Shown: positions 14,501-27,500, counted from the stretch's first letter. The stretch is 64,000 bases of DNA from Plantactinospora soyae (GCF_014874095.1 NZ_JADBEB010000001.1:5394001-5458000), one strand, 5' to 3'. Numbers and translations are program-made. Notes: generated by a model not told the origin, from the sequence alone.

Positions 14501-15337
14501 GTACCGATCGGTACCCCGATCGCGAACACCCACCTGTACGTGCTGGACCGGCTGCTGCGACCGGTTCCGGTCGGCGTCGCGGGCGAGCTGTACATCGCCG
14601 GTGTCCAGCTCGCGCGCGGCTACGTCGGCCGGGCGGGAACGACCGCCGAGCGGTTCGTGGCCTGCCCGTTCGGTTCCGGTGAGCGGATGTACCGCACCGG
14701 GGACCTCGCCAGGTGGACCTCGGACGGGCAGCTGGTGTTCGCGGGCCGGGCGGACGAGCAGGTGAAGATCCGTGGGTTCCGGATCGAACCCGGCGAGGTG
14801 GCGGCCGTCCTGGGTACGCATCCGCAGGTGCACCAGGTTGCGGTCATCGCACGGGAGGACAACCCCGGAGACAGGCGGCTGGTGGCCTACGTCGTCACCG
14901 ACACCACCCCGGACGTCGTACGCCAGCATGCCGCGCAACGACTGCCGGAGTACATGGTGCCGGCGGCCGTCGTGGTGCTGAGCGAGCTGCCGCTGACGGT
15001 GAACGGGAAGCTGGATCGCCGATCGCTGCCCGTCCCGGACTACGCGGCTCGGGCGGCGAAGCGCCGGGAGCCCGCGAACGAACGGGAGGCGGTCCTGTGC
15101 GAGATGTTCGCGCAGGTTCTCGGACTGGAGTCGGTGGGGATGGACGACGACTTCTTCGAGCTGGGTGGGCACTCGCTGCTGGCGGTCCGGTTGGTGTCGC
15201 GGGTGCGGGCATCGCTGGGGATCGAGTTGCCGCTGCGGGTGCTGTTCGAGATGCGGACTCCGGCGGGACTCGCCGACAACCTGGGCCGACAGAGGTCGAA
15301 CCGGCCGGCACTGCGGCCGATGCGGAAGGGGAACTGA
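2..15337 (+). CDS. NRPS1: multimodular nonribosomal peptide synthetase, 5' end outside window
   Basis: Peptide assembly-line enzyme. The reading frame is open from base 2 and the first visible residues are the middle of a condensation (C) domain, so the true start lies upstream. Visible order: C(partial)-A-T, then four C-A-T modules, about 5,110 residues. Each A domain has the YTSGSTG core and an NGK or SGK catalytic lysine, and each T domain has GGHSLL with the phosphopantetheine serine. All four complete C domains begin with the [16 protein letters not shown] / YPLAPLQEG / HHLMAVDGG pattern typical of dual epimerisation/condensation domains, and carry HHMVLDH as the second His motif. Hand-read specificity codes: aromatic-like, Asn, unknown, Asn, unknown. 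There is no TE; the protein ends in [11 protein letters not shown]. The stop codon overlaps the NRPS2 start by one base, so translation is probably coupled. The chain presumably passes to NRPS2. Confidence 0.97.
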   Translation, partial: QEHERFFATLLGDVSEPTAPYGLMDVRGDGTRSVTGLVPVPPEVVDRLREVARRLGISTATLLHVAWARVLSVVSGRDDVVFGTVLFGRMNAGAGADRVVGPFMNTLPVRAQTGHVGVRAAVEQMRSQLAALLEHEHAPLAVAQQASGVADNTPLFTSLFNYRYIGHQPAGSRDEDAAAQEQVIEGIRSVQVQNRTNYPLAVGVNDLGAEGLSLSVQAVDPVDPHAVGRLLCTAVEHLVNALHDGPDIPMHAVEVLDAGQLAQKLIDWNDTALEVADTTARGLFEAQVLRAPDATAVVGDGIELTYAELDARANQFAQYLGGFGVRAESVVALLLDRGVDFVVAVLGVWKAGAAYLPVDPRNPADRVAFILGDSGATVLVTSSGVGDLHEMPGVPTVVLDDPATRTRLAECVPAAPSVRVAADGLAYVIYTSGSTGIPKGVALTHTGLVNLMTTFRQQIGMDAEARVLQFASIGFDAATWEVSAALCLGGVLVVADADELLPGAGLTEVVARHGVTHAGLPPAVLATLRPEDMRTVTTIISAGEALSGELVSRWAPERTFYNGYGPTETTVATTMSAPLAVDQAPVIGTPIYNTRVFVLDNVLNPVPVGVAGELYVVGAQLARGYVGRVSLTAERFVACPFGSGERMYRTGDLVKWTPDGQLVFAGRADEQVKIRGFRIEPGEVEAVVRAHSQVAQAAVVVREDTPGDKRLVAYVVPVDAATGPDVVREYAAQRLPEYMVPAAVVVLDRLPLTASGKVDRRALPLPDYGVDAGGGRAPVTVQEEILCAVFAEVLELDSVGMDDDFFRLGGHSLLAVRLVERLRRRGVSVSVRALFEAPTPVGLAGAVVVEQVVVPENLIPVGAERVTAAMLPLVELSDAEVEVIVGGVDGGAGNVADVYPLAPLQEGLLFHHLMAVDGGKDPYVTVMVLRFDSRARLDTFAQAWQQVIDRHDIYRTAVVWEGLPEPVQVVWRRAVLPVVAHVLDGELVDPVAGLVERVGSVMDLGRPPLMDLHIAEVEDGAWLGLLRMHHMVLDHQGMDVLLGELRAILTRRDEGLAAALPFRNFVAQTRSVSREVHERFFAELLGDVTEPTAPYGLMDVRGDGTETVTGDVPVPQHVVDRLREVARRSGVSTATVLHVAWARVLAVLSGRDDVVFGTVLFGRMNAGAGADRVVGPFINTLPVRVRTGNVGVRTAVEQMRAQLAALLEHEHAPLAVAQQASGIAADEPLFTSLFNYRYSRRGDAAPEEAIDGIQRVFAKVRNNYPLTMSVDDLDSGGLSLSVQTADTIDPYAVGQLLCTTLAHLVDTLHEGTDIPLRTVDLLDAGQRDQVLVEWNDTGVGGVGATVVELFGRQVAAVPDAAAVVVDGVGVSYRELDVASTRLARRLVGCGVGVESVVGLCLPRGVEMVTAILAVWKAGAAYLPVDLQLPAQRVEFMLADAGVGVVVSRRDVVADLAGVLVGVSVVWLDDPRPGDVDVDVDVVLPVLGGATLAYVMYTSGSTGVPKGVGVTHAGLANYVVWAAGAYVTVGGAPLHSSLAFDLTVTSVLVPLVSGSVVVVDRVGGVAGLTGLLVGGREFGLVKVVPAHAALLVGDRVGADVGTWVVGGEALPGSLVRGLLEVSAGSVVVNEYGPTEAVVGCCVFEVSGGWSGDVVPIGRPIANMRLYVLDDALNPLPPGVAGELYIAGVQLARGYVGRAGLTAERFVACPFGSGERMYRTGDLARWSSDGQLVFLGRVDEQVKVRGFRIEPGEVEAVLISHPRVDRAAVVVREDIAGDRRLVAYTVTDADPDDVVGYVAQRLPEYMVPAAVVVLDELPLTVNGKLDRRALPAPDYGADAGGGRAPVSVQEEILCAVFAEVLAVDAVGVDDNFFRLGGHSLLAVRLVERLRRRGVSVSVRALFEAPTPAGLAGAAVVEQVVVPENLIPVGAERVTAAMLPLVELSDAEVEVIVGGVDGGAGNVADVYPLAPLQEGLLFHHLMAAGGGKDPYVNVLVLEFDSRGRFDGFAGALQRVIDRHDIYRTAVVWEGLPEPVQVVWRRAVLPVVTVVLDGELVDPVAGLVERVGSVMDLGRPPLMDLHIAEAGDGRWLGLLRMHHMVLDHQGMDVLTGELRAILTGRGDELVTALPFRNFVAQARSVSSSEHERFFAELLGDVNEPTAPYGLMDVRGDGAETVTGVVPVSQEIVDRLREVARRSGVSVATVLHVAWARVLAVLSGRDDVVFGTVLFGRMNAGAGADRVVGPFINTLPVRVQIGQVGVRTAIEEMRTQLAALLEHEHAPLAVAQQASGITDNTPLFTSLFNYRFIGHEPTGREGESAGDQVIEGIRTLHLQDRSNYPLTLSVNDFGSGGLSVTAHVVDSVDPYAVGRMLCTAVEHLVDALDDEPGIPLRAVEVLDARQREQGLVEWNDTAVEGVDATVVELFARQVVAHPDAVAVVVEGSEVSYRELDAASTRLARELVGRGVGVESVVGLCLPRGVEMITAILAVWKAGAAYLPIDLQLPAQRVEFMLADAGAEVALARRDAAADLAGVLTGLSVVWLDDPQPSNRDEEDIALPAVAPAGLAYVIYTSGSTGTPKGVAVTHDGLANLVSVFTPLMAAGPGVGVLQFASFSFDASVLDVGVALSSGSTLLVASTEQRAQPKLLRELAGLRAASVVPSLLEVLEPADLAQVETMVVGSEAVSEAVARAWSTGRRMVHAYGPTETTVIVATWQVDAERPGQLPIGTPNANTRLFVLDGALSPVPTGVAGELYVAGVQLARGYLGRAGLTAERFVACPFGTGERMYRTGDLAKWSSDGQLVFLGRVDEQVKVRGFRIELGEIESVLTTHPVVDQVAVVVREDAAGDRRLVAYVVADAGADVLREYAAQRLPEYMVPAAVVVLERLPLTVNGKLDRRALPAPDYGADAGGGRAPVTVQEEILCAVFAEVLGVELVGVDDDFFRLGGHSLLAVRLVERLRRRGVSVSVRALFEAPTPAGLAGAAVVEQVVVPENLIPQDADRITADMLPLVELSDAEVEVIVGGVDGGAGNVADVYPLAPLQEGLLFHHLMAVDGGKDPYVNVLVLKFDSRARLDVFAQAWQQVIDRHEIYRTAVVWEGLPEPVQVVWRRAVLPVVTVVLDDGSVDPVAGLVERVGSVMDLGRPPLMDLHVAEVEDGAWLGLLRMHHMVLDHQGLDVLMQELRAIVTGRGDELAAVSPFRNFVAQARSVPREEHERFFTELLGDVTEPTAPYGLMDVRSDGTGTVSGVMPIPQHVVDRLREVARLLGVSTATVLHVAWGRALAVLSGRDDVVFGTVLFGRMNAGAGADRVLGPFINTLPVRMRTGQIGVRAAVEEMRSQLAALLEHEHAPLAVAQQASGITENTALFTSLFNYRYSLRGGGDRNADHGQATEGISNVYSKERNNYPLTVSVDDQDTGGLSLAILADDPVDPLAVGRLLCTTIENLVGALYDGPDIPVHSIEVLDAGQRDQVLVEWNDTAVGGVEATVVELFERQLSAVPDAVAVVADGIGVSYRELDAASTRLARHLVGCGVGVESVVGLCLPRGVEMVTAILAVWKAGAAYLPIDLQLPAQRVEFMLADAGVEVALARRDVVADLAGVSVVWLDDPLPGDVDVVLPVLGGAALAYVMYTSGSTGVPKGVGVTHGGLANYVVWAAGTYVTVGGAPLHSSLAFDLTVTSVLVPLVSGSVVVVDGVGGVGGLSDLLAAGRGFGLVKVVPAHAALLVGERVGADVGTWVVGGEALPGSLVRGLLAVSAGSVVVNEYGPTEAVVGCCVFEVSGGWSGEVVPIGRPIANMRLYVLDDALSPLPPGVAGELYIAGAQLARGYVGRAGLTAERFVACPFGSGERMYRTGDLAKWTPGGQLVFLGRVDGQVKVRGFRIEPGEIEAVLTTHPVVDQAAVVVREDTAGDRRLVAYVVAEASADVLREYVAQRLPEYMVPAAVVVLDELPLTVNGKLDRRALPVPDFGVGAGGGRAPVTVQEEILCAAFADVLAVDAVGVDDDFFRLGGHSLLAVRLVERLRRRGVSVSVRALFEAPTPAGLARAAVVDQVVVPENLIPRDAERITADMLPLVELSDAEVEVIVGGVEGGAGNVADVYPLAPLQEGLLFHHLMAVDGGKDPYVNMSVFEFDSRPRLDVFAEALQRIVDRHDIYRTAVVWEGLPEPVQVVWRQAVLPVVTVVLDGELVDPVAGLVQRVGSVMDLGRPPLMDLHVAETGDGRWLGLLRMHHMVLDHQGMDVLTGELRAILTGRGDELATALPFRNFVAQARSVAREAHERFFAELLGDVTEPTAPYGLMDVRSDGTETVSGVVPVPQEVVDRLREVGRRLGVSTATVLHVAWARVLAVLSGRDDVVFGTVLFGRMNAGAGADRVVGPFINTLPVRVQTGQVGVRTAIEEMRTQLAALLEHEHAPLAVAQQASGIADNTPLFTSLFNYRYSTRGDADGARQQTVAGIRSLFSRERNNYPLTMAVNDLDTDELTLTVEATDGVDPYTVGRMLCTAVEHLVDALDDEPGIPLRAVEVLDAGQREQALVEWNDTAVEGVDATVVELFARQVVAHPDAAAVVADGIEVSYRELDAASTRLARELVGRGVGVESVVGLCLPRGVEMITAILAVWKAGAAYLPIDLQLPAQRVEFMLADAGAEVVLARRNGPASLPDVPVVWLDDPQHDIEVELPVVNPAALAYVIYTSGSTGTPKGVAVTHASLANLVSVFTPLMAAGPGVGVLQFASFSFDASVLDVGVALSSGSTLLVASTEQRAQPKLLRELAGLRAASVVPSLLEVLEPEDLAQLQTLVVGAEAISEATARAWSAGRHLVNTYGPTETTVIVATGTVDTRRPGPVPIGTPIANTHLYVLDRLLRPVPVGVAGELYIAGVQLARGYVGRAGTTAERFVACPFGSGERMYRTGDLARWTSDGQLVFAGRADEQVKIRGFRIEPGEVAAVLGTHPQVHQVAVIAREDNPGDRRLVAYVVTDTTPDVVRQHAAQRLPEYMVPAAVVVLSELPLTVNGKLDRRSLPVPDYAARAAKRREPANEREAVLCEMFAQVLGLESVGMDDDFFELGGHSLLAVRLVSRVRASLGIELPLRVLFEMRTPAGLADNLGRQRSNRPALRPMRKGN
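2430..2590 (+). repeat. T-domain/linker block repeated five times
   Basis: A block of about 160 bases from GGHSLL of the T domain through the VVVPENLIP linker into the dual C domain. Close copies lie near 5620-5780, 8815-8975, 12000-12150 and 24805-24960. It marks recent module duplication or gene conversion. Confidence 0.75.
2570..5760 (+). other. NRPS1 visible module 2: dual C-A-T, Asn
   Basis: Dual-type C domain about 2590-4000, A about 4030-5500, T about 5530-5750. The specificity code reads DLTKVGEVGK, which differs from the classic Asn code (DLTKLGEVGK) at a single tolerant position. The A core is one of four near-identical Asn cassettes in the window. Confidence 0.85.
4465..4975 (+). 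repeat. Asn A-domain core cassette, copy 1 (NRPS1 module 2)
   Basis: From the YTSGSTG region to the NEYGPTE region, the DNA is nearly identical to three other places in the window (copies 2 to 4). Codons here are unusually rich in TTG, GTG, GGT, GAT and TAT compared with the GC-ending codons around them. Confidence 0.8.
5761..8960 (+). other. NRPS1 visible module 3: dual C-A-T, unassigned substrate
   Basis: Dual-type C about 5770-7190, A about 7240-8690, T about 8720-8950. The code reads DALSVGAVIK, which I cannot assign. It is not the classic hydroxyphenylglycine code (DIFHLGLLCK type), although Hpg genes are in the cluster. It is closely related to the A domain of module 5. Confidence 0.75.
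8961..12140 (+). other. NRPS1 visible module 4: dual C-A-T, Asn
   Basis: Dual-type C about 8970-10380, A about 10420-11880, T about 11910-12130. The code DLTKVGEVGK predicts Asn. The A-domain core is nearly identical in DNA to that of module 2. Confidence 0.85.
10850..11370 (+). repeat. Asn A-domain core cassette, copy 2 (NRPS1 module 4)
   Basis: Near-identical DNA to the cassette at 4465, with the same T-ending codon bias. Confidence 0.8.
12141..15337 (+). other. NRPS1 visible module 5: dual C-A-T, unassigned substrate
   Basis: Dual-type C about 12160-13560, A about 13600-15050, T about 15070-15290. The code reads DALSVGTVIK, differing from module 3 only at position 322 (Thr instead of Ala). 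The next C domain (NRPS2 C1) has the standard LCL form, so this residue should stay L. Confidence 0.75.
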
Positions 15338-18300
15338 TGATCCCGTTGTCGTTCGCCCAGCGCCGACTCTGGTTCCTGAGCCAGTTGGAGGGTCCGAGCC
15401 CGCTCTACAACATCCCCCTGGTGCTGCGCCTGGACGGCACGTTGGACGTACCCGCGTTGCAGGCGGCGTTGCGGGATGTGATCGTTCGGCACGAGTCGCT
15501 GCGGACGGTGTTCCCGGCCGCGGACGGTGAGCCGTACCAGCGGATCCTGGACCCGGACGAGTTCGACTGGCAGTTGCAGGTGCACCGGGTGGGTCCGGCC
15601 GGTCTGGCGCAGGCGATGACGGAGGCGAAACAGTACGCGTTCGACCTCTCGGCCGAGGTGCCGATCCGGGCGTGGCTGTTCCAGAGCGGTAGCACGGCCG
15701 AGGCGGACGAGTACGTGCTGGTGCTGGTGACGCACCATATCGCCAGTGACGGCTGGTCGATGACCCCGCTGGGCCGGGACCTTTCGGTGGCGTACGCGGC
15801 CCGGCTCGAGGGCGGGGCGCCACGATGGGACGCGCTGCCGGTGCAGTACGCCGACTACGCGTTGTGGCAGCGGGAGCTGCTGGGGGAGGAGTCCGATCCG
15901 GAGAGTGTGTTGTCGACGCAGCTCGCCTACTGGCGGCGGACGTTGGCCGGAGCGCCGGAGGAGTTGACCCTGCCGTACGACCGGCCTCGTCCGGCGGTGG
16001 CGAGTCATCGTGGGCATCTGGTGCCGTTGCGGGTGCCGGCCGAGGTGCACCAGCGACTCGTGCAGCTGGCGCGTGCCGAGCGGGTGACCGCGTTCATGGT
16101 GTTGCAGTCGGCGGTGGCGGTACTGCTGTCCCGGCTCGGCGCCGGCACCGACATTCCGATCGGTTTTCCGGTGGCGGGGCGGACCGATCCGGCGTTGGAC
16201 GATCTGGTCGGGTTCTTCGTCAACACGTTGGTGGTCCGTACCGACCTGTCCGGGGATCCGAGGTTCGTCGAGGTGTTGGGCCGGGTGCGGCAGGCGAGTC
16301 TGGGTGCGTTGGAGCATCAGGACGTACCGTTCGAGCGGCTGGTCGAGGAGCTTTCGCCGACCCGGTCGCTGGCCCGGCATCCCCTGTTCCAGGTACTGCT
16401 GACGCTGCAGAACAACGAGCGCGGCGCGTTCGACCTTCCCGAGGCGCAGGCCGGCGGCAAGCCTTCGCTGATCCGTTCGACCACTTCGGCGCGGTTCGAC
16501 CTGGACCTGGACGTGACGGAGATGTTCGACGCCGGGGGTCGTCCGGCGGGCTTGCGTGGCTCGCTGACGGTGGCGGCGGACCTGTTCGACGTGTCGGCGG
16601 CGCAGCGGCTGGTGGCGTGGTTCGTCAGGGTGCTGACGACGGTGACCACGGACGCGCGGATGCGGCTGCACGAGGTCGACCTGCTCGATGCGCGGCAGCG
16701 TGAGCAGGTCCTCGTCGAGTGGAACGACGCGGCGACCGGGGAGGTGGATGCCACCGTCGTGGAGTTGTTCGCGCAGCAGGTCGCGCGGCATCCCGATGCG
16801 GTGGCGGTGACAACGGACGGACAGGGACTGTCGTACGCCGAACTGGACCTGGCGGCGAATCGGCTGGCGCGCCAGCTGACCGCGCGGGGTGTGGGCGCCG
16901 AGTCGGTGGTGGCGGTGCTGATGGAGCGCGGCATCGATGTCGTGGTGGCGCTGCTGGCGGTGCTGAAGGCGGGCGCGGCGTACCTGCCGGTGGACCCCCA
17001 GACGCCGGCGCAGCGGGTGGCGTTCATGGTGGCCGACAGCGGCGCCGAGTGTGTGCTGACCTCGATGGCGTGCGCGTCCCTGGTGACGGCCCCCGTGCCC
17101 GTGATGGCGGATTCCGTGCCCGTGGTGGCGGACTCCGTGCCCGTGCTGGTGGTGGACGAGCCTGCGGTGGCGGCGGAGCTGGCCGGCCTGGACGGCGAGC
17201 CGCCGTCGGGTGTCGGACCGCTGCCGGACAACCCGGCCTATGTGATCTACACGTCGGGATCGACCGGCCGGCCGAAGGGGGTGGCGGTCACCCATCGGGG
17301 TGCGGTGGGGCTGTTGACTTCGATGCGAGAGCTGTTCGACACCGGGTCGGAGGATGTCTGGAGTTGCTTCCACTCGTTCGCCTTCGACGTCTCGGTGTGG
17401 GAACTGTGGGGCGCGCTGACGCACGGTGGCCGACTCGTGGTGGTGCCCCTAGCGGTGTCCCGGTCGCCGGAGGAGTTCGCGGCGCTGTTGGCGCGGGAAC
17501 GCGTCACGGTGCTGAGCCAGACCCCTTCGGCGTTCTACCAGCTGCTCGCCGCCGAGAACTTCCAGCTGGGTGCGCTGCGGTGGGTCCTGCTGGCCGGTGA
17601 GGCGCTCGACCCGACCCGACTCGACGCCTGGTGGGCCCGGCAGCGGGAGGGTGGCCCGCGACTGGTGAACATGTACGGCCCGACGGAGACCATCGTCTAC
17701 TGCACGCAGCGCCCCTCGGTCATCGGCGACCGGGGCAGCGTACTCGGCAGGGGTTTCGCGGGTCTGTCGATGTTCGTGCTGGACGGCGGCCTACGCCCGG
17801 TGCCGCCCGGCGTGGTCGGCGAGTTGTACGTCGCCGGTGTCCAGCTGGCGCGTGGCTACGCGGGCCGGGTGGGGCTGACCGCGGAGCGGTTCGTGGCCTG
17901 CCCGTTCGGTTCGGGTGAACGGATGTACCGGACCGGCGACCTGGTCAGGTGGACCGTGGACGGCCAGATGGTGTTCGCGGGCCGGGCGGACGATCAGGTG
18001 AAGATCCGTGGGTTCCGGATCGAACCCGGCGAGATCGAAGCGGTCCTGCAACTCCACCCGCAGGTCACCCAGGCGGCGGTTACCGTCCGGGAGGACGTGC
18101 CCGGCGACCGGCGGCTGGTCGCCTACGTGATCCCCACCGACGTCGACACCGCCCAGCTGCGGAACTTCGTCCGGGAGCGGTTGTTGGACCACATGACGCC
18201 GGCCGCGATCGTGGCGCTGGACCGGTTGCCGTTGACGGTGAACGGAAAGCTGGACCGCCGAGGTCTACCGGCGCCGGACTACGCGGCGGGCGCCGGCCGG

Positions 18301-18550
18301 GGTCGGAAGCCGGTGAACGAGACCGAGGCCGTCCTGTGCGACATGTTCGCGCAGATGCTCGGGCTGGACTCGGTGGGCGTGGACGACGACTTCTTCGCCC
18401 TGGGCGGCCATTCGCTGCTGGCGGTACGGCTGGTGTCGCGGCTGCAGGCGCAGGGCGTACCGGTGTCGGTGCGGGCCCTGTTCGAGGCGCCGACACCGGC
18501 GGGACTGGCCCGGGCCGCGACGGCCGAGTCGACGGTGGTGCCGGCCAACG
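15337..18550 (+). other. NRPS2 module 1: C(LCL)-A-T, unassigned substrate
   Basis: C about 15340-16690 with [10 protein letters not shown] about 16760-18270, T about 18300-18520. The code DVWSLAMVYK belongs to the Ser/Thr/basic-residue lineage by its surroundings ([23 protein letters not shown]), but has no match I can name. The A domain contains a 21-base triplicated stretch at 17095-17157. Confidence 0.7.
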
Positions 18551-21500
18551 CGATCCCGCCGGGATCACGGCGGATCACGGCGGACATGTTGCCGCTGGTG
18601 GCGCTCTCCGACGCCGAGGTGGCGCGGGTGGTCGCCGGGGTGGACGGCGGCGCCCTGAACGTGGCGGACGTGTACCCGCTGGCACCGCTCCAGGAAGGCA
18701 TGCTCTTCCACCACCTGATGGCCGCCGACGGCGGCCGGGACCCGTACCTGACGGTCTCGGTGCTGCAGTTCGACTCCAGGGCGCGGCTGGACACGCTCGT
18801 CGAGGCGTTGCAACGCATCGTGGACCGGCACGAGATCTACCGGACGGGGGTGGTGTGGGAGGGCCTGCCCGAGCCGGTGCAGGTGGTGTGGCGGCAGGTG
18901 ACGCTGCCGGTGACCACCCATGTCCTGGGCGACGCGCCCGCCGACCCGGTGGCCGCGCTGGTCGAGCGGGCGGGTTCGGTGATGGACCTGGGCCGGCCGC
19001 CGCTGATGGACGTCCACGTGGCGCCGGTGGCGGACGGGCGTTGGCTGGGCCTGCTGCGGATGCACCACATGGTGCAGGACCAGCAGGGCATGGAGGTGCT
19101 GCTCGGCGAGTTGTGGGCGATCCTGACCGGGCGGGCGGACGAGCTGGCGGCGGCGCTGCCGTTCCGGAACTTCGTCGCGCAGGCCCGCAGTGTGCCCCGG
19201 GAGGAGCACGAGCGGTTCTTCGCCGACCTGCTGGGCGACGTGACCGAGCCGACCGCGCCGTACGGGCTGATGGACGTGCGCGGTGACGGGATGACGTCGA
19301 GGGCTGCGGAGCTGCCCGTACCGCGCGAAGTGGTCGACCGGCTGCGGGAGACGGCCCGCCGGTCGGGCGTGAGCATGGCCACGGTCTTGCACGTGGCGTG
19401 GGCCCGGGTGCTGTCGGTGGTCTCGGGCCGGGACGACGTCATCTTCGGTACGGTGCTGTTCGGTCGGATGAACGCCGGTGCCGGCGCCGACCGGGTGGTG
19501 GGCCCGTTCATCAACACGCTGCCGGTGCGGGTCCGGACCGGCCGGGTCGGGGTCCGCGTCGCGGTGGAGCAGATGCGGGTCCAGCTCGCGGCGCTGCTGG
19601 AGCACGAACACGCCCCCCTCGCGGTGGCCCAGCAGGCCAGCGGCGTCGCCGAGAACACCCCGCTGTTCACCTCCCTGTTCAACTACCGGTACCGCGCCCG
19701 TGGCGAGGCGGGTCGGGAGCGGGCGATCGACGGCATCCGGAGCCTCTACTTCAAGGAACGGACCAACTTCCCGCTCGCCATGTCGGTCAACGACCTGGAC
19801 GACGCCGGACTGAGTCTGACCGTCCAGGCGGTCGAACCCGTCGACCCGTACGCGGTGGGGCGGCTGCTGTGCACCACGATGGAGCATCTCGCCACCGCGT
19901 TGGCCGTAGATGGTCCCGACACTCCGCTGCACGACATCGACACGCTCGACCCGCAGCAACGGGAACAGGTACTCGAGCTGTGGAACGACACCGGGTCGGA
20001 GCTGCCCGGCGATAGTTTCCTCGACGTCTTCGAAGCCCGGGTGGGCAGCACCCCGGACGCGACGGCGGTGGTGGCCGACGGCCTGGAGCTGTCGTACCGG
20101 GAGTTGAACGCGCGGGCGAATCGGCTGGCCCGGTCTCTGACCGAGCGCAGCGTCGGGCCGGAGCGGGTGGTCGCGCTCGTACTGCCGCGTTCGGCGGAGT
20201 TCGTGACGGCGGTCCTGGCGGTGTGGAAGGCCGGTGGGGCGTACCTGCCCGTCGATCCGGAGTTGCCACGGGCGCGGATCGAGTTCCTGCTGCGCGATGC
20301 CGGTGCCGTTCTGGCGGTGACGAGACAGGTCGACGGCGGCACGTTCGAGGACGGTGTGCCGCACCTGGTCGTCGACGATCCGGAGCTGTCGGCGCGGTAC
20401 TCCGACGCCGACGTGCCGGACGTCGATCGGGTCGGCGACAGGTCGGCGTACCTGCTCTACACCTCGGGTACCACGGGAACGCCCAAAGGCGTGCTGGTCA
20501 CCCACACCGGAGTCGTCAACCTTGTCCGGTGGACGATCCGCGACTGCGGGCTGGGCCCCGGCGACCGCATCCTGCAGCGGACGTCGCTGAGCTTCGACGC
20601 CGCCGTGTGGGAACTGTTCGCCACCCTGGCCAGCGGGGCCACCCTGGTACTGGCGCCGGCGGGCGCCGACCGTGACCCGGCCGCGCTGGTCCGGCTGGTG
20701 GCCGAGCACGACATCACCGTGCTGCAGGTGGTGCCCACCCTGCTGCAGTTGCTCGCCGACGAGCCCGGCTGGTCCGACTGCGACACCCTGCGGCTGCTCT
20801 TCTGCGGCGGCGAGCCGTTGCACGCGGAGCTGTGTCACCGTTCGTGGGATCTGCGACGGGCCGGCCCGGTACCGGTGTGGAACGTCTACGGCCCGACCGA
20901 GTGCGCCGTCGATGCGGTCGCCCACCGGCTGGATCCCGCGCAACGGAGCGGCCCGGTGCCGATCGGGCGCCCGGTCTCGAACACCGACCTGTACGTGCTG
21001 GACCGGTCCCTGCGGCCGGTGCCGGTCGGCGTGACCGGCGAGCTGTACCTGGCCGGGGCCGGAGTGGCGCGTGGCTACGCCGGCCGGGTCGGGCTGACCG
21101 CGCAGCGGTTCGTGGCGTCTCCGTTCGGGTCCGGCCGGCGGATGTACCGGACCGGAGACCTCGTCACGTGGACGTCCGATGGACAACTGGTGTTCCAGGG
21201 CCGCGCGGACGAGCAGCTCAAGATCCGCGGGTTCCGGGTCGAGCCCGGTGAGGTCGAGGCGGTCCTGCGGGCCCACCCGCAGGTCGTCCAGGCGGCCGTC
21301 ATCCCCCGGGAGGACGTGCCGGGGGACAAGCGGCTGACCGCCTACGTGGTGCCCGCCGAGGGCGAGTCCCCGGACGACCTGCGCGGCTATGCCGGGCAAC
21401 GGCTGCCGGACTACATGGTGCCCAGTGCGGTCGTGCTGCTGGACCGGCTGCCGTTGACGGTCAACGGGAAGCTGGACCGTCGCGCGTTGCCGGCCCCGGA

Positions 21501-24500
21501 CTACAGCGCGGGTGTCGGGCGGGGGCCTTCGTCGGTGCGGGAGGAGATCCTCTGCGCGGTCTTCGCCCAGGTGCTCGGGCTCGACTCGGTCGGGGTCGAC
21601 GACGACTTCTTCGCGCTGGGTGGGCACTCGTTGCTGGCCGTGCGGCTGGTGTCGCGGGTGCGGGTGGTGCTGGACGTCGAGGTGCCGCTGCGGGTGCTGT
21701 TCGACGTGCCGACGCCGGCGCGCCTGGCCGGCCGGCTGGCCGCGTCGGGGGTGGGCCGTGCCCGGCTGGCCGTGCGGGCGGGCGTACGCCCGCAGCGGGT
21801 GGCGCTGTCCTTCGCGCAGCAGCGGTTGTGGTTCCTGGATCGGTTGGAGGGGCCCAGCCCGACCTACAACATCCCGATGGTCGGCCGGCTCGGCGGCGCG
21901 CTGGACGTGCCGGCGTTGCGGGCGGCGTTGCGGGACGTGATCGGTCGGCACGAGTCGCTGCGGACGGTCTTCCCGGTGGCCGACGGTGAGCCGTACCAAC
22001 GGATCCTGGAGCCGCACGAGGTCGACTGGGAGCTGCCGCTGCGGCGGGTGGGCCCGGACGAGTTGTCCGAGGCGGTGTCGGAGGCGACCCGGTACGCGTT
22101 CGACCTGGCCGTCGAGGTGCCGATCCGGGCGTGGCTGTTCCAGAGTGCTGCGGACGAGTACGTGCTGGTGCTGGTGACGCATCACATCGCCAGTGACGGT
22201 TGGTCGATGGCGCCGTTGGGCCGGGACGTGTCGATCGCGTACGCGGCGCGGCTACGCGGTGTGGCACCACGGTGGGGCGCGTTGCCGGTGCAGTACGCCG
22301 ATTTCGCGTTGTGGCAGCGGGAACTTCTGGGGCAGGAGTCCGATCCGGACAGCGTGTTGTCGACGCAGTTGGCGTACTGGCGACAGGTGTTGGCCGGGGC
22401 GCCGGAGGAGTTGGCGTTGCCGTACGACCGGCCTCGTCCGGCGGTGGCGAGTCATCGTGGGCATCTGGTGCCGTTGCGGGTGCCGGCCGAGGTGCACCAG
22501 CGACTCGTGCAGCTGGCGCGTGCCGAGCGGGTGACCGCGTTCATGGTGTTGCAGTCGGCGTTGGCGGTACTGCTGTCCCGGCTGGGCGCCGGCACCGACA
22601 TTCCGATCGGTTTTCCGGTGGCGGGGCGTACCGATCCGGCGTTGGACGATTTGGTCGGGTTCTTCGTCAATACGTTGGTGGTCCGTACCGACCTGTCCGG
22701 GGATCCGACGTTCGTCGAGGTGTTGGGCCGGGTGCGGCAGGCGAGTCTGGGTGCGTTGGAGCATCAGGACGTACCGTTCGAGCGGCTGGTCGAGGAGTTG
22801 ACCCCCACCCGGTCGCTGGCCCGGCACCCGCTGTTCCAGGTGATGCTGACCCTGCAGAACGTCGAGCGCGGCGTGGTCGATCTCCCCGAGGCGCGCGACC
22901 GGAACCGGTCCGTGCTGCCGGCCGGCTCCTCCTCCACCGCCGTCGCGAGGTTCGACCTGGAGGTCGCCGCGTCCGAGTCGTTCGACGAGCACGGCCGTCC
23001 GGCCGGCCTGCTCGGGTCGGTGACCGTGGCGGCGGACCTGTTCGACGAGTCGACCGTGCAGCGGTTGGCGACCTGGTTCGTGCGGGTGTTGGACGCGGTC
23101 TGCGGTGCGGCGCAACTGCGGTTGCGCGAGGTCGACCTGCTCGACGCCGGGCAGCGGGATCAGGTGTTGGTGGAGTGGAACGACACTGCGGTCGGTGGTG
23201 TCGAGGCCACGGCGCTGGAGTTGTTCGAGCGGCAGGTGGCGGCGGTTCCGGATGCGGTTGCGGTGGTGGACGGCGACGTCCGGTTGACGTATGCGGAGTT
23301 GGCTGTGCGTGCCAGTCGGGTGGCTGAGCATCTGCGTGGGCTCGGGGTGGGCGCGGGGTCGTTGGTGGCGGTGGTGATGGGGCGTGGGATTGATGTGGTG
23401 GTGGCGTTGTTGGGGGTGTGGAAGGCGGGGGCGGCGTACGTGCCGTTGGATCCGGAGTATCCGGCGCAGCGGGTGGGGTTCGTGTTGGCTGACAGCGGTG
23501 CGGCTGCGGTGCTGACGTCGGCGGCGTGTGAGTCGTTGGTTGCCGGGGTGGTGCCCGCTGGTGTCCCGGTGACGGTGGTTGACGAGCCTGGCATGGCGGC
23601 ACGGCTGTCCGGGCTGGATGGTGAGGTGCGGTCGGGCGGGTTGTTGCCGGATGCGTTGGCGTATGTGATGTATACGTCGGGGTCGACGGGGGTGCCGAAG
23701 GGTGTGGGGGTGACGCATGCGGGTTTGGCGAATTATGTGGTGTGGGCGGCTGGCGCCTATGTGACGGTGGGTGGGGCGCCGTTGCATTCGTCGTTGGCGT
23801 TTGATCTGACGGTGACGAGTGTGTTGGTGCCGTTGGTGTCCGGGTCGGTGGTGGTGGTGGACAGGGTTGGTGGGGTTGCTGGGTTGACTGGTCTGTTGGT
23901 GGGTGGTCGTGGGTTCGGGTTGGTGAAGGTGGTACCGGCGCATGCGGCGTTGTTGGTGGGTGAGCGGGTGGGGGTGGATGTCGGGTCGTGGGTCGTCGGT
24001 GGTGAGGCGTTGCCGGGTTCGTTGGTCCGTGGGTTGTTGGCGGTGTCCGCGGGGTCGGTGGTGGTCAATGAGTACGGGCCGACGGAAGCGGTCGTGGGGT
24101 GTTGTGTGTTCGAGGTGTCGGGTGACTGGTCGGGTGAGGTGGTGCCGATCGGCCGGCCGATCGCGAACATGCGTCTGTACGTCCTCGACGACGCTCTGTC
24201 TCCGCTGCCGCCGGGGGTGGCCGGTGAGCTCTATATTGCCGGTGTTCAGCTTGCCCGGGGGTATGTGGGTCGGGCGGGGTTGACGGCGGAGCGGTTCGTG
24301 GCGTGTCCGTTCGAGTCGGGTCGGCGGATGTATCGGACCGGTGATCTGGCCAAGTGGGTTCCGGGTGGGCAGTTGGTGTTCCTGGGCCGGGTCGATGAGC
24401 AGGTGAAGGTTCGTGGGTTCCGGATCGAGCCGGGTGAGATCGAAGCGGTCTTGACCAGTCATCCTCAGGTTGACCGTGCGGCCGTGGTGGTGCGGGAGGA

Positions 24501-27500
24501 CACTGCGGGCGATCGCCGTCTTGTTGCCTACACGGTCACCGACGCCGATCCGGATGACGTGGTCGGGTATGTGGCGCAGCGGTTGCCGGAGTACATGGTG
24601 CCGGCGGCGGTGGTCGTACTCGATGAGTTGCCGTTGACGGTGAACGGGAAGTTGGATCGTCGGGCGTTGCCGGCTCCGGATTTTGGTGTCGGTGCTGGTG
24701 GTGGTCGGGCTCCGGCGTCGGTGCGGGAGGAGATCCTGTGTGCCGTTTTCGCTGAGGTGTTGGGTGTCGATCTGGTCGGGGTTGATGACGACTTCTTCCG
24801 GTTGGGTGGGCATTCACTTCTGGCGGTGCGGTTGGTGGAGCGGTTGCGTCGGCGGGGTGTGTCGGTGTCGGTGCGGGCGTTGTTTGAGGCGCCGACGCCG
24901 GCGGGGTTGGCGGGGGCGGTGGTGGTGGATCAGGTTGTGGTGCCGGAGAACCTGATTCCACAGGATGCCGAGCGGATCACCGCGGACATGCTGCCGCTGG
25001 TCGAGTTGTCCGATGCCGAGGTGGAGGTGATTGTCGGCGGTGTCGGGGGTGGTGCGGGGAATGTGGCGGATGTGTATCCGTTGGCGCCGTTGCAGGAGGG
25101 TTTGCTGTTCCACCATCTGATGGCTGCGGATGGGGGCAAGGATCCGTACGTGAATGTGTTGGTGTTGGAGTTTGATTCTCGTGGTCGGTTCGATGGGTTT
25201 GCTGGGGCGTTGCAGCGGGTGATCGATCGGCACGATATTTATCGGACGGCGGTGGTGTGGGAGGGCTTGCCGGAGCCGGTGCAGGTGGTGTGGCGGCGGG
25301 CGGTGCTGCCGGTGATAACTGTCGTGCTCGACGACGAACTGGTTGATCCGGTGGCGGGGCTGGTGCAGCGGGTCGGGTCGGTGATGGATCTGGGTCGGCC
25401 GCCGTTGATGGACCTGCACGTCGCCGAAACCGGCGACGGTCGTTGGCTGGGCCTGCTGCGGATGCACCACATGGTCCTCGACCACCAGGGGCTGGACGTG
25501 CTCATGCACGAACTGGGGGCGATCCTGACCGGCCGGGGCGACGAACTGGCGACGGCGCTACCGTTCCGCAACTTCGTCGCACAGGCTCGGAGCGTCGCGC
25601 GGGAGGCACACGAGCGGTTCTTCGCCGGGTTGCTGGGTGACGTGACCGAGCCGACCGCACCCTACGGGCTGATGGACGTGCGCGGAGACGGCGCACAGAC
25701 AGTGTCGGGGGACGTCCCGGTGCCGCAGGAGGTGGTCGACCGGCTGCGGGAGGTCGGCCGTCGGCTCGGGGTCAGTACGGCGACGGTGCTGCACGTGGCC
25801 TGGGCGCGGGTGTTGGCCGTGCTCTCCGGTCGCGACGACGTGGTCTTCGGCACGGTGCTCTTCGGCCGGATGAACGCCGGCGCCGGAGCCGACCGGGTCG
25901 TGGGCCCCTTCATCAACACCCTGCCGGTGCGGGTCCAGACCGGCCAGGTCGGAGTCCGCACAGCGATCGAGGAGATGCGAGCCCAACTCGCAGCCCTGCT
26001 GGAACACGAACACGCACCCCTGGCCGTGGCACAACAGGCCAGCGGCATCGCGGATAACGTGCCACTGTTCACCTCCCTGTTCAACTACCGCTTCATCGCC
26101 CGCGAATCCGATCGTCAGCCCGACCAGGCGATCGGCGGGATCCGGACCCTCTTCGGCGAGGTCCGGAACAACTACCCGCTGACCATGTCCGTCAACGACG
26201 TGGACACCGGCGAGTTGAGCCTGACGACCCTGGCCGTCGACCCGGTCGATCCGTACGCGGTGGGGCGGCTGTTGTGCACCACCCTGGAGCACCTCGTCGA
26301 CGCGCTGTACGACGAGCCTGGCATCCCGCTGCGCACGGTCGAGGTGCTCGATGCCCCGCAACGACACCAACTGCTGGTCGAGTGGAACGACACGGCGGCG
26401 GAATCGCCCGGCGGGCTGCTGCCCGAGCAGTTCCTGCGGCAGGTGGCGCAGCACCCGGATGCGGTCGCGGTGGTGGCCGACGGCACCGAGGTGTCGTACC
26501 GGGAGCTGGACGCGGCGTCGACCCGGCTGGCCCGGTACCTGGCTGGCCGGGGTGTGGGCGTGGAGTCGGTGGTCGGGCTGTGCCTGCCGCGCGGGGTCCA
26601 GATGATCACCGCGATCCTGGCGGTGTGGCGGGCGGGCGCGGCGTACCTGCCGGTCGACCCGCAGATGCCGGCCGAGAGAGTGGCGTTCATGCTGGCCGAC
26701 GCCGGGGTCCACGTCGTGCTGGCCTGCCGGGACGAACTGGGTGAGGCGGCCGAACGCATGGCGGATGCGTTCGCCGGCGTGGCGGTGGCCTGGCTGGACG
26801 ATCCGCAACCGTTGCCCGACGATGTCGCACTGCCACCAGCCGATCCGGCGGGTCTGGCGTATGTGATCTACACGTCGGGGTCGACGGGTTCGCCCAAGGG
26901 TGTGGCGGTCACGCACGGTTCGTTGGCGAACTATGTGCGGTCGGTGTCGTCCCGGTTGGGTTGGGGCGGTGTCGGGGTGCGGTACGGGTTGTTGCAGCCG
27001 CAGGTGACGGATCTTGGTAACACGGTTGTGTTCACCAGTCTCGTCTCCGGCGGTGTTCTGCATGTGTTGGATCCGGAGGTGGTGATTGATCCGGAGGCGG
27101 TCGCGGGTTATCTGGCGGAGCATCGGATTGATCATGTGAAGGTGGTGCCGTCGCATCTGATGGCGTTGTCGGCGGTTGCCGGAGCGGAGCGGGTGCTGCC
27201 GTCGGGTTCGTTGGTTCTTGGTGGTGAGGCGGCCCCGGCCGGCTGGGTGACCGCTCTGGTGGAAGCGGCCGGGAACCGGCCGGTGTTCAACCACTACGGT
27301 CCGACGGAGACGACGATCGGTGTCGCGACCGCGAGGTTGTCGACCGGTCCGGTGGTGCCGATCGGTACCCCGATCGCCAATACCCGACTGTTCGTACTCG
27401 ACGTCGCTCTTTCCCCGGTGCCGCCGGGTGTGGTCGGCGAGTTGTATGTCGCCGGTGTCCAGCTCGCTCGCGGCTATGTGGGTCGGGCGGCGATGACCGC

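Noticed and set aside
14713-15336. Upstream extension of the NRPS2 reading frame by about 208 codons
   Set aside because: It lies entirely within the 3' end of NRPS1 in another frame, is Gly/Arg/Ala-rich, and has no homology. The ATG at 15337 matches the domain start and the stop/start overlap.
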